A stretch of DNA of 6,281 bases from JALYIM01 sp040003205 (GCA_040003205.1 JBDUDA010000180.1:1-6281); one strand, 5' to 3'. Positions 1 through 6,281 are shown, counted from the first letter of the stretch. Program-made: numbers and translations. The notes: a model not told the origin generated them from the letters alone.

Positions 1-58
1 CGAGGTCGAGTCCGTGATGCGCGGAGGTTCGGCACGGATTGCGCGCTGAAGTCGACAA
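1..58. other. Left-edge flank beyond the pump gene; possible tail of a convergent gene
   Basis: These bases lie past the stop of the RND gene. On the plus strand, frame 2 is open from the edge and reads EVESVMRGGSARIAR before a TGA at 47-49. This could be the C-terminus of a convergent gene ending 9 bases from the pump stop. All three minus-strand frames are also open here, so a further operon gene is equally possible; one frame has an ATG at 64-66 that would overlap the pump's last codons. Fifteen residues are too few to assign a family. I see no hairpin followed by a T-run that would mark a terminator. Confidence 0.2.
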
Positions 59-3000
59 TCAGGCATCCGCTTGCGCATAACTGCCTTCGGGTGTCTTCGC
101 CGGTTCGCGCGTCATGAAGAAGTGAACGGCTGGCGTGATGATGAGGGATAAGACCAGCGAAACTACGATGCCACCTATCACTGCGATTGCCAAGGGCTGC
201 AACATCTGCGACCCTGCGCCAATTGCAAATGAGAGTGGAAGCATGCCTGCTAGTGTCGCCAAGGCAGTCATGACGATGGGACGCAGCCGACGCCGGCCCG
301 CCTGTAGGATGGCTTTTTCCGTAGAGTATCCATGCTCGCGAAACTTCTGGTCGGCATCGAGAAGAAGAATTCCGTTCTTTGCGACAATGCCGATGACCAT
401 AATCATGCCCATGAACGAAGAAATATTGAAAGTAGTCCTGGTCACCAGCAGCGAGATAAAAACGCCGGAAGTTGAAAGCAAGGCTGACGCAAGAATAGCG
501 ATGGGAGCAGCGAAGGTGCCGAACTCGAATAACAGAACAATGAAGACCAATACGATTGCCAGCAATAACACTAAAACCAGATCATGAAAGCTCTTCTGCT
601 GTTCCTGGAATGTACCGCCATACTCTACCCGTATTGATGGTGGCAGATGCAGATCGTTGACCGCTTTTTGCACGCCACTAATCCCGGTTCCTAAGTCCAC
701 TCCTTCGAGCCTCGCGGTAACTGCAACTTGACGCTGCAAATTTTCACGGCGAATTTCTGTTTGACCTGGAAGAGTCGTAATATCCGCCAGCGAACCCAGG
801 GTCGCGGTTTTGCCGCTACTGCTGACAAGCAACGTACTCCGCATAGCATCCAGAGAAACGCGGCTGGACGCAGGGAATCGTATGCGCAGTGTGTATGCGC
901 GACTATTACTAATGACCGGCGTCGGCGCCGCCTCTCCCTCCAACATGGCAGCGGCATCCAGGGCGACTTCTTCGGGGGTGAAGCCAGCTCGCGCCGCGAC
1001 CGACGGATTTACCTGGAACATGAACGCAGGACCGCTGATGGTGTTATCGATGCCGTTGAGAACGTCCACTACGCCCTTGACCTTTGTGATCGAGTCCGCC
1101 ACTTTGGGCGCCCAACTCGCAAGAAGCGCCGGGTCTTCCGCGAATAGCTTGATTTGCACGGGTTCCGGAGCACTCGTGAGATCACCAATCATGTCTTGTA
1201 AAACCTGAATAAACTCGACGTCCAATGCAGGCTCTTGCGACTTGATGTCGCTGCGAACGTCTTGAATTATGTCGTCAATGGCGCGGCTTCGCTTGTCCTT
1301 CAGCTTTACGACAATGTCGCCGGTATTAGCCTCGGTAACGGCAGCTAAGCCCAATTGCAGTCCGGTGCGACGGGAAGTGCCCTCCACTTCTGGCACTTCG
1401 CGCAATATCTGTTCGACATGGCCGACAACACGGTCGGTTTCTGCCAGCGAGCTGCCCGCCGGCATGATGTAGTCAATTACAAAACCACCCTCATCCATTT
1501 CCGGCAGCAGGTCGGACCCGAGAAATTTGTAACAACCATAAGACACTGCTATCAGCAATACGGATAGCCCGAGAAGCCATATCGGATGCCGCATGGCGCG
1601 ACTAAGCCACTTCTCGTGAAAGTTTACGATCTTCAAAAAAAATCCGCTCACCGAAGCTTCTTCGGCGGCGAGCAATCGGCTCACTTCATCTTGTTCCGCT
1701 TCTTCCCGAGCGGTTGGGGCCGCAAGGTTTGAGTGCGAATGACGTTTTCCCTTTATGAAGTACTGGCTGAGATTCGGCGTCCAAGTGAGCGCGAGAGCCA
1801 GGGACGTAAGAAGGGAAACGCCCATCGTGACGGCCAGCGCTCGGAAGAAGGTCCCGGTCACACCAGTAATGGAAATAAGTGGCAAGAAAACAACGATGGG
1901 AGTAATCGTTGAGCCGATTAACGGAATGGTGATTTCGTTAAGAGCTTTTTGTATGGCCTCCAGCCGGCCCTGACCCGCATCCCGATGCAAGACGATATTT
2001 TCAACCACTACGATGGCATCATCAATAACCAGTCCGACGGCAGCGGCCAGACCGCCGAGAGTCATCAGGTTGAAGCTTTGCCCCAGTAGTTTTAGAGCAA
2101 TGAACGTCAACGAGATTGTCACGGGAATGACCAGCCCGGCTACGATTGATGTGCCCCAATCGCGCAGAAAAACCACCAAAATAATTGACGCCAGAATTAA
2201 ACCCAAAAGAATCGAATCCCTGACGCTCTTAATGGATTCATTAACGATTAACGACTGATCGTAGAACGGACGAATATCAATCCCAGCCGGCAGTGTTTTG
2301 CGAATACGATCTATTTCGGAATGAACTTCATTTGCGACCTGGACCGTATTACTTTCGGGCTGGCGATTCACGTTGATAAGCAGCGCGGGTTTTTTGTTTG
2401 CAGTCACAATCGTATAAACCGGCTTTACGCCTCTCTCAACGGTTGCAACATCCCCAATGCGAACCGGAATTCCCGCGGGCGTGGTTTTAACAATTGTGTT
2501 GGCGATCTGCTCAGTATTTTGCAACTGCCCGCTGATCAAGCCGAGATAAAGCTGATGGTTTTCCTCCAACAATCCGGGCGAGTCTATTAAGTTGGTGCGG
2601 CGCACGCTATCGAGGATGTCGGTAACGGTGACGCCTGCAATCAGCAGCTTCGAGCTGTCAGGTATTACGTGAAATTCCGGTTCTTGCCCGCCCTGAACTA
2701 AAACCGTCGAAACGCCATCCAGACGATTGAGCCGCGGCTTGATCTGGTAGGTAGCCATTTCCCAAAGTTGCGTGGGAGGGACGGAATCAGAGGTAAGGCT
2801 ATAGCCGATGACCGGGAAGCTCGCGAAGGTCATGCGATGTGCTTCAACCTTGGCGCTGGGAGGAAGGTCAGGTTGCACTCTGGACAATGCTGAGTTGACA
2901 TATTGCAACGTCTGAAACATGTCAACTTTCCATTCGAAGTAAAGATCAATTTCGGCGGAGCCGCGGCTCGTTATCGAGCGGACGCTTTGCAAACCCGGAA

Positions 3001-3271
3001 CGCTGTTGACAGCCTCTTCAAGCGGGCGGGTAATGGTGACCATCATCTGATCAATCGGCATTACACCGTTATCTACGCTGATAAGAACCCTCGGAAAGTT
3101 AGTATCCGGGAACACCGAAACCGGGATGGTCAAAGCGAGATAGCCACCGAGTAATGCCAGAGTCACAATTAAAAAGATGACGGAACGAGAGTGGCGGGCA
3201 AACCAGTAGTTAGGCGCCTTGCTCTCGCCTTTTGTGCCAGCCTCCGGGTTATCTTTTACGATGGTCGTCAT
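59..3271 (-). CDS. RND efflux transporter, inner-membrane permease subunit (HAE-type, AcrB/MdtB-like fold)
   Basis: Proton-driven inner-membrane pump of a tripartite efflux system, 1070 residues, the usual size for the family. Hydrophobic segments fit 12 membrane helices: TM1 about 29-49, TM2-6 about 351-499, TM7 about 563-581 and TM8-12 about 898-1052. Two large periplasmic porter/docking domains lie between (about 50-350 and 582-897). TM4 carries GLVIDDAIVVVEN with Asp417-Asp418, and TM10 carries VAKNGILLLD with Lys965. In AcrB the equivalent Asp407, Asp408 and Lys940 form the proton relay. The DD pair argues against CzcA-type metal pumps, which have Asp-Gly. The TM6-TM7 cytoplasmic linker (about 503-562) looks longer than in AcrB and is charged. 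ATG at 3271 is the likely start: an in-frame TAA lies two codons upstream. The Shine-Dalgarno is weak (TTAAAATATG). The gene follows the adaptor gene after 80 bases. The substrate is unknown; the family assignment is very secure, the subfamily less so. Confidence 0.96.
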   Translation of the reverse strand: MTTIVKDNPEAGTKGESKAPNYWFARHSRSVIFLIVTLALLGGYLALTIPVSVFPDTNFPRVLISVDNGVMPIDQMMVTITRPLEEAVNSVPGLQSVRSITSRGSAEIDLYFEWKVDMFQTLQYVNSALSRVQPDLPPSAKVEAHRMTFASFPVIGYSLTSDSVPPTQLWEMATYQIKPRLNRLDGVSTVLVQGGQEPEFHVIPDSSKLLIAGVTVTDILDSVRRTNLIDSPGLLEENHQLYLGLISGQLQNTEQIANTIVKTTPAGIPVRIGDVATVERGVKPVYTIVTANKKPALLINVNRQPESNTVQVANEVHSEIDRIRKTLPAGIDIRPFYDQSLIVNESIKSVRDSILLGLILASIILVVFLRDWGTSIVAGLVIPVTISLTFIALKLLGQSFNLMTLGGLAAAVGLVIDDAIVVVENIVLHRDAGQGRLEAIQKALNEITIPLIGSTITPIVVFLPLISITGVTGTFFRALAVTMGVSLLTSLALALTWTPNLSQYFIKGKRHSHSNLAAPTAREEAEQDEVSRLLAAEEASVSGFFLKIVNFHEKWLSRAMRHPIWLLGLSVLLIAVSYGCYKFLGSDLLPEMDEGGFVIDYIMPAGSSLAETDRVVGHVEQILREVPEVEGTSRRTGLQLGLAAVTEANTGDIVVKLKDKRSRAIDDIIQDVRSDIKSQEPALDVEFIQVLQDMIGDLTSAPEPVQIKLFAEDPALLASWAPKVADSITKVKGVVDVLNGIDNTISGPAFMFQVNPSVAARAGFTPEEVALDAAAMLEGEAAPTPVISNSRAYTLRIRFPASSRVSLDAMRSTLLVSSSGKTATLGSLADITTLPGQTEIRRENLQRQVAVTARLEGVDLGTGISGVQKAVNDLHLPPSIRVEYGGTFQEQQKSFHDLVLVLLLAIVLVFIVLLFEFGTFAAPIAILASALLSTSGVFISLLVTRTTFNISSFMGMIMVIGIVAKNGILLLDADQKFREHGYSTEKAILQAGRRRLRPIVMTALATLAGMLPLSFAIGAGSQMLQPLAIAVIGGIVVSLVLSLIITPAVHFFMTREPAKTPEGSYAQADA

Positions 3272-3303
3272 ATTTTAATCGTCTTGCTTCTGCGTCGCTG
3301 CAT
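3268..3303 (-). CDS. Possible 11-codon leader ORF overlapping the pump start
   Basis: A short frame in the adaptor-pump gap reads MQRRRSKTIKI and stops at a TGA that shares ATGA with the RND start codon (3268-3271). Such 4-base overlaps are typical of translational coupling by terminating ribosomes, and the pump gene has no convincing Shine-Dalgarno of its own. Against it, AAGGTG lies only one base before the ATG, too close for a good ribosome-binding site, and the peptide is too short to show coding bias. The frame is closed upstream by a TGA, so it is not the tail of a longer gene. It could easily be chance. Confidence 0.2.
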   Translation of the reverse strand: MQRRRSKTIKI

Positions 3304-3342
3304 GCACCTTGTGAATGTTCTTCACCACTCGATTGTGCAGCG
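3296..3342 (-). promoter_or_regulatory. Nested inverted repeats in the adaptor-pump intergenic mRNA
   Basis: TGCAGCG at 3336-3342 is complementary to CGCTGCA at 3296-3302 (7 pairs). Inside this, GTGAA at 3311-3315 pairs with TTCAC at 3321-3325 around a five-base loop. In the transcript this could form a two-part stem with internal loops of 10 and 8 bases. No U-run follows, so it is not an intrinsic terminator. The promoter-distal arm covers the last two bases of the possible leader-ORF ATG (3301-3303). The stems are short, so a regulatory or RNA-processing role is only a guess. Confidence 0.22.
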
Positions 3343-3351
3343 CTGGCCGAA

Positions 3352-4701
3352 CTACTTGTCGTCGTCTGCATCTTTCGTGCCGGGCTTGGGCTTATCGGTC
3401 GCTTTAGCTTTGTCAGCTGACTTGTCTTTTTCCTTGTCGTCCGCTTTTTCGGGCGCCTGCACTTCAACCTTTGCGTTGTCCGGCAAACCATAAGCGCCTG
3501 GGGACACGATTTTGTCTCCAGCTTGCAGACCCTCGACTATTTGAATTTGGTCTTCATCCCGTATTCCGGTCTTGACGACCCTCTTGTGGGCGCGGTTATC
3601 GGCCCCGACCTGCATCACTGACGTGCTTTTATCTTCGTCCGTCAGGAGGGCGGCCACTGGTATGGCCAACGCATCGGGGATGGTCTTCGATAGCATGGAA
3701 ACTGTGACGCTGGTGCCAGGTTTGAGACTCTGTTTTGCGTTTTTGGCCTGCACCCAGACTTCGACGGTAGTGCTGTTTGGGTCCAGCGCCGGACTTACGA
3801 CTGTAACTTTCCCTTCGACGGGCTCATCGATTCCCGGCACCTGTATGGTGGCTTTGTCTCCGATTTTAAGAAGTGCCGCATCCGGTTGGGGTATATGCGC
3901 GCGGGCAATGACCTGTGAAACATCCATCACGGTAAGAAGGGGTGTGCCTGCCGCCGCCATCTCGCCGGGGAAGAGCGGGCGGTCGGTGACTACGCCATCT
4001 ATCGGGCTGCGGATTTCGGAATAACTAAGTTGGGCCGCTGCTCCCAGATATTTTCCCTTGGCTGCTTCCAGTTGACCGGCAGCACCCTTCAAAGCCTGCT
4101 GTTTGCCGATTGATTGGAGATCTTCGAGATGCTTCTGAGCGATCCGATACTGATTGCGCGAATTGGTGACATCTACTCCGGCCTGGTCAAGTTCTTTACG
4201 GGGCAGAGCGCCTTGTTGAAACAAGTCCTGGCGGCTGGCGTAAATCTTTTCCTGAGCCTCCATCAGCCCCTTGGCAGCTTCTGCATCCAGCTGAGCTTTT
4301 TGCATCTCCTGGGGGACGTCTGAGGCGGTCGTCGTCTTGTAAGTGGCCTGGGCCTGGTCGTAAGTTCCGCGCGTATCTCGTGCGGCAGCTGCGAGGTCTT
4401 GATTTTCGAGCACAGCCAGCAGCTGCCCTTTGCGCACCTTGCTGCCGCGCGTCACCTTAAAAGTTTTCACGGGAGCGCTTATCTTCGGCACAAGCGCTGA
4501 TTGCTGAAGCGGAAATAGGACAGCTTGGGCAGTCACCTTGCGTTCCAATGTTGTCTTCTCTACAGCTACCACCTGTACCGGAACTGTAGGTTCCTTTTCG
4601 GCCGGTTCCTTGGAGCATGATTCCAACAGAAGTAGAGACGAAAAGGGAATTAACGTCGCGCATGCAAACATCAGCGAGCGCTTCTTGAGTGGAATGATCA
4701 T
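3352..4701 (-). CDS. RND efflux periplasmic adaptor (membrane-fusion protein), lipoprotein
   Basis: Periplasmic adaptor, 449 residues, linking the inner-membrane RND pump to the outer-membrane channel. The N-terminus is a lipoprotein-type signal: KKR, then a hydrophobic stretch, then LLLLESC with Cys29 as the acylation site. The lipobox has an unusual Glu at -2, and Ser at +2. Domains in order: barrel-sandwich (lipoyl-like) first half about 68-103 (SALVPKISAPV, VRKGQLLAVLENQDL); helical hairpin about 104-225; second half about 226-262 (YSEIRSPIDGVVTDRPLFPG); beta-barrel about 263-337; membrane-proximal domain about 338-415 ending in VEGLQAGDKIVSPG. Residues about 416-449 form a Lys/Asp-rich tail. 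The hairpin tip keeps the TolC-binding Leu (Leu160), but Ser and Pro occupy the usual Arg and Ser positions. The start ATG overlaps the channel stop by one base and has AGGA eight bases upstream. The family is secure; the partner is inferred from operon position. Confidence 0.95.
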   Translation of the reverse strand: MIIPLKKRSLMFACATLIPFSSLLLLESCSKEPAEKEPTVPVQVVAVEKTTLERKVTAQAVLFPLQQSALVPKISAPVKTFKVTRGSKVRKGQLLAVLENQDLAAAARDTRGTYDQAQATYKTTTASDVPQEMQKAQLDAEAAKGLMEAQEKIYASRQDLFQQGALPRKELDQAGVDVTNSRNQYRIAQKHLEDLQSIGKQQALKGAAGQLEAAKGKYLGAAAQLSYSEIRSPIDGVVTDRPLFPGEMAAAGTPLLTVMDVSQVIARAHIPQPDAALLKIGDKATIQVPGIDEPVEGKVTVVSPALDPNSTTVEVWVQAKNAKQSLKPGTSVTVSMLSKTIPDALAIPVAALLTDEDKSTSVMQVGADNRAHKRVVKTGIRDEDQIQIVEGLQAGDKIVSPGAYGLPDNAKVEVQAPEKADDKEKDKSADKAKATDKPKPGTKDADDDK

Positions 4702-4713
4702 TAGAAGTTTCCT
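4699..4713 (-). promoter_or_regulatory. Shine-Dalgarno and TAATG stop-start junction of the adaptor gene
   Basis: On the minus strand the channel gene ends TAA and the adaptor begins ATG, sharing one A (4701). AGGA at 4710-4713, inside the last channel codons, sits eight bases before the ATG. This fixes the adaptor start and suggests that its translation is coupled to that of the channel. Confidence 0.75.
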
Positions 4714-6128
4714 GTCAAAGTTTGCAGGCTGGAGAGGGAGAGTCGATATTTTAACTGTCCGTCACTGAAGGCATTGCGGGCGAGCGTAAAAGTATTCTGC
4801 GCGTCTACGACTTCGAGAACGGTGGCTTCACCGGACTGGTAGCGCAAGGTTGTAAGGCGGAGACTTTCCTCGGCCAGCTCAGCGGAGCGCGCCAGCGAAT
4901 CCAGTTGCGAGCGGGCAGCGCCCGCAACCTCATAAAAAGTTCGCAGGTCGGCGATCAATTTTCGTTGCGCGAAGCTCAGTTGCAGATGCGCAAGATCACG
5001 TTTCAGGCCAGCCTGCTTGAGATGACTGACGTTTGCTCCCCAATTCCAGATCGGAAACTGTAGGGTGGCCTGGGCGGCGTATCCGAGGTTGCGAATACCG
5101 TTCGTGCTGGTCTCAAAACGGTTGGCGTCGATTCCGTAAAAATAATCGAGGGTTAGAGAAGGAAGAAAACCATTCCAGGCTTTCGATACTCCTTGCCCGG
5201 CTTCACGCAACGCGGCCGCAGCCTCGCGGAGCTGTGGATTGTTCCTGGCCGCCAACCCCTGGACCTCAGTAAAGCCGGGGAGGGCTTGAGGCGTCTGGAG
5301 GTCATCCACAACCGAAAAATTCTCGTTAAAGTCGGGGAAAAGTATGATCGCCAGCTCGAGGCGGCTGCGATTCATCTCTAATTCTGATTCTGTTAAATCG
5401 CGCTTTTGCTGTTCTAACTGAAGTTGCGCTTTCACCACGTCAGAGTGGGCCACTTCGCCACCATTTTCGAGCTTCTGACTGACGTCAAAAAAATGCTGTG
5501 CTTCACCGATAGCGCGCTGCGAGTTGGCGTACTTTCGCTGGGCTATGACAAAACCGTAGTAAGTCTGGATTACGGTCGAGACCAACCCCCGTTTCGCAAT
5601 TTCCGCGCGGGCTTTGGCCACAGCTTCGGCAGCGCGGGTGCGCCGATATTCAGCGATGTTGTCGACGGAGAAGACCTGGCGAGCGTTGCCTTGACTCAGA
5701 TACTCATGAATGCCGTTGTTGGCAATGAAACGTCCAGACGCGGTGCCATTGCCTTGCGTATATAAGAACGCCGCGTTGTAATTCACGCTTGGAAGTAACG
5801 CGGCGCGGCTTTGTACGCGATCTTCCTTCGCGATGCCCACCTCGGTCAGCACTGTGCGATATTCCGGACTGTTCTTTTGCGCTCGCTGAAGGGCGTCTTG
5901 CAAAGTGATCGTTAGAGGAGCGGAGCCTGCCGGCTGAGTTACCCCAGACTGCGCGTCGGTCGTAAGCGTGAGGTTGCTCGATGCAGTCTGACTTCTCGCA
6001 ACGTTGCTGCACATAGCGAACAAAAGCAGCACCAAAGCGAAATTAAAGTGACGAGTATTTTCTCTCTGCCGAAGAGACTCTGTTCTTTCCATGAGATTCA
6101 CCATCAAGTCGGTTTCAACGGTCTGCAT
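4701..6128 (-). CDS. TolC-family outer-membrane efflux channel (OEP protein)
   Basis: Outer-membrane exit duct for the pump, up to 475 residues, normal for the TolC/OprM superfamily. After a signal peptide (hydrophobic core about 28-45, likely cleavage after VARS at residue 46) come the two homologous outer-membrane efflux repeats, about 76-264 and 285-472. Typical signatures are LTLQDAL-like TITLQDALQRAQKNSPEY at the first repeat, GGEVAHSDVVKAQLQLEQ in the first repeat's helix, and GEATVLEVVDAQNTF with SLQTLTGNF at the end of the second. Cys40 is not in a lipobox, so it is probably not an acylated OprM-type channel. The outermost ATG (6128) is given here. Met13 (start at 6092, 463 residues) is a serious alternative because it has GGTGA five bases upstream and leaves a shorter signal n-region. 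The gene lies 53 bases after the histidine kinase stop and overlaps the adaptor start by one base. Confidence 0.94.
   Translation of the reverse strand: MQTVETDLMVNLMERTESLRQRENTRHFNFALVLLLFAMCSNVARSQTASSNLTLTTDAQSGVTQPAGSAPLTITLQDALQRAQKNSPEYRTVLTEVGIAKEDRVQSRAALLPSVNYNAAFLYTQGNGTASGRFIANNGIHEYLSQGNARQVFSVDNIAEYRRTRAAEAVAKARAEIAKRGLVSTVIQTYYGFVIAQRKYANSQRAIGEAQHFFDVSQKLENGGEVAHSDVVKAQLQLEQQKRDLTESELEMNRSRLELAIILFPDFNENFSVVDDLQTPQALPGFTEVQGLAARNNPQLREAAAALREAGQGVSKAWNGFLPSLTLDYFYGIDANRFETSTNGIRNLGYAAQATLQFPIWNWGANVSHLKQAGLKRDLAHLQLSFAQRKLIADLRTFYEVAGAARSQLDSLARSAELAEESLRLTTLRYQSGEATVLEVVDAQNTFTLARNAFSDGQLKYRLSLSSLQTLTGNF
6098..6102 (-). promoter_or_regulatory. Candidate ribosome-binding site for the internal channel start (Met13)
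   Basis: The minus strand reads GGTGA followed by five bases and the ATG at 6090-6092. It matches the 3' part of the AGGAGGTGA consensus. The outermost ATG (6128) has only GGGAT, four bases or fewer away. This makes Met13 a plausible true start, though GGTGA alone is not decisive. Confidence 0.35.
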
Positions 6129-6181
6129 GATCCCGCAACAAAGCTTAAGGCAGGCTGAAGAGAAATAGGCATGTTTTCTGA

Positions 6182-6281
6182 CTAAAGGCTTTTTGCCGGC
6201 AACTCAACCGTAAGGCGGGTGCTCGTGCCCGGTGCGCTGGAGGCCGAGATGGTGCCTCCGTAGGCTTCAACCAGGGCCTTG
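6182..6281 (-). CDS. C-terminal end of a probable sensor histidine kinase (partial)
   Basis: Only the last 32 codons are inside the window, with a TAG stop at 6182-6184; the 5' part runs off the right edge. The segment KALVEAYGGTISASSAPGTS followed by TRLTVELP matches the end of the HATPase_c domain in two-component histidine kinases. There, the helix after the G2 box leads into a HGG-type turn (here YGG), then a PG-G-T/S and a final beta strand F/L-T-V-x-LP. The kinase would autophosphorylate a conserved His and pass the phosphate to a response regulator, both outside the window. The 53-base gap to the channel gene holds no terminator or clear promoter that I can see, so co-transcription with the pump is likely and the kinase may control it. 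A related GHKL ATPase cannot be excluded from so short a piece. Confidence 0.8.
   Translation of the reverse strand, partial: KALVEAYGGTISASSAPGTSTRLTVELPAKSL

Noticed and set aside
1..58. Intrinsic terminator after the pump gene
   Set aside because: Only short palindromes (GTCGAC, GCGCGC) are present, with no GC-rich hairpin followed by a T-run on either strand.
135..587. Plus-strand open frame of 150 codons opposite the end of the pump gene
   Set aside because: It is fully antisense to conserved pump sequence (TM8-TM12), and its translation is Met/Lys/Arg/Ser-rich with no domain pattern. Open antisense frames are common opposite long RND genes.
728..1208. Two overlapping plus-strand open frames opposite the second porter domain
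   Set aside because: They overlap each other and lie antisense to a well-supported gene, with Arg-rich, unpatterned translations.
3249..3491. Minus-strand 80-codon frame spanning the adaptor tail, the gap and the pump start
   Set aside because: It is a frame-shifted reading of the Lys/Asp-rich tail, giving a basic, Ser-rich peptide. It overlaps both real genes and has no recognisable domain.
3572..4024. Plus-strand 150-codon frame opposite the adaptor beta-barrel
   Set aside because: It is antisense to conserved adaptor domains and shows no family motif.
5424..6012. Plus-strand frame at 5424-5765 and minus-strand alternative frame at 5704-6012 inside the channel gene
   Set aside because: Both are alternative readings of the first channel repeat, whose real frame has clear TolC-family signatures throughout.
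6129..6181. Promoter or response-regulator site between kinase and channel genes
   Set aside because: I found no convincing -35/-10 pair or strong direct repeat; the recurring GCCT tetramers are too short to support a binding site.
6193..6202. Perfect palindrome TTGCCGGCAA near the kinase stop
   Set aside because: It lies inside coding sequence (the ELPA codons), is short, and has no T-run on the downstream side to act as a terminator. Nothing marks it as an operator.

Overview
The window holds one operon on the minus strand. It encodes a complete tripartite RND efflux pump, preceded by the last codons of a probable sensor histidine kinase. In transcription order (right to left) the genes are: histidine kinase C-terminus (6182 to the right edge), TolC-type outer-membrane channel (4701-6128), membrane-fusion lipoprotein (3352-4701) and inner-membrane RND transporter (59-3271). 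All three pump genes are full length with no frameshift seen. No RNA gene, mobile element, CRISPR array or long repeat was recognised, and no stretch over 300 bases lacks a gene.

The three proteins should assemble into one envelope-spanning machine. The RND trimer takes substrate from the periplasm or inner membrane using the proton gradient, the lipid-anchored fusion protein bridges the periplasm, and the TolC-like trimer forms the exit duct. The gene order channel-adaptor-pump is that of czcCBA metal-efflux operons. However, the pump has the double-aspartate TM4 motif of the hydrophobe/amphiphile (AcrB-like) branch rather than the Asp-Gly motif of CzcA, so drugs, lipophilic compounds or other organic molecules are likelier substrates than metal cations. 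The substrate itself cannot be read from the sequence.

The channel and adaptor genes overlap by one base (TAATG) with a good ribosome-binding site, which suggests coupled translation. The pump gene instead follows an 80-base gap with no convincing Shine-Dalgarno sequence of its own. That gap contains a possible 11-codon reading frame whose stop overlaps the pump start as ATGA, and inverted repeats that could fold in the mRNA. This junction is the least ordinary part of the window, though it may be chance.

The organism is a diderm (Gram-negative envelope) bacterium of moderate GC content. The style of the proteins recalls Acidobacteriota, but this is an impression from memory and not proof. 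I found no evidence of a previously undescribed system: this is a recognisable efflux operon with a few details worth checking.
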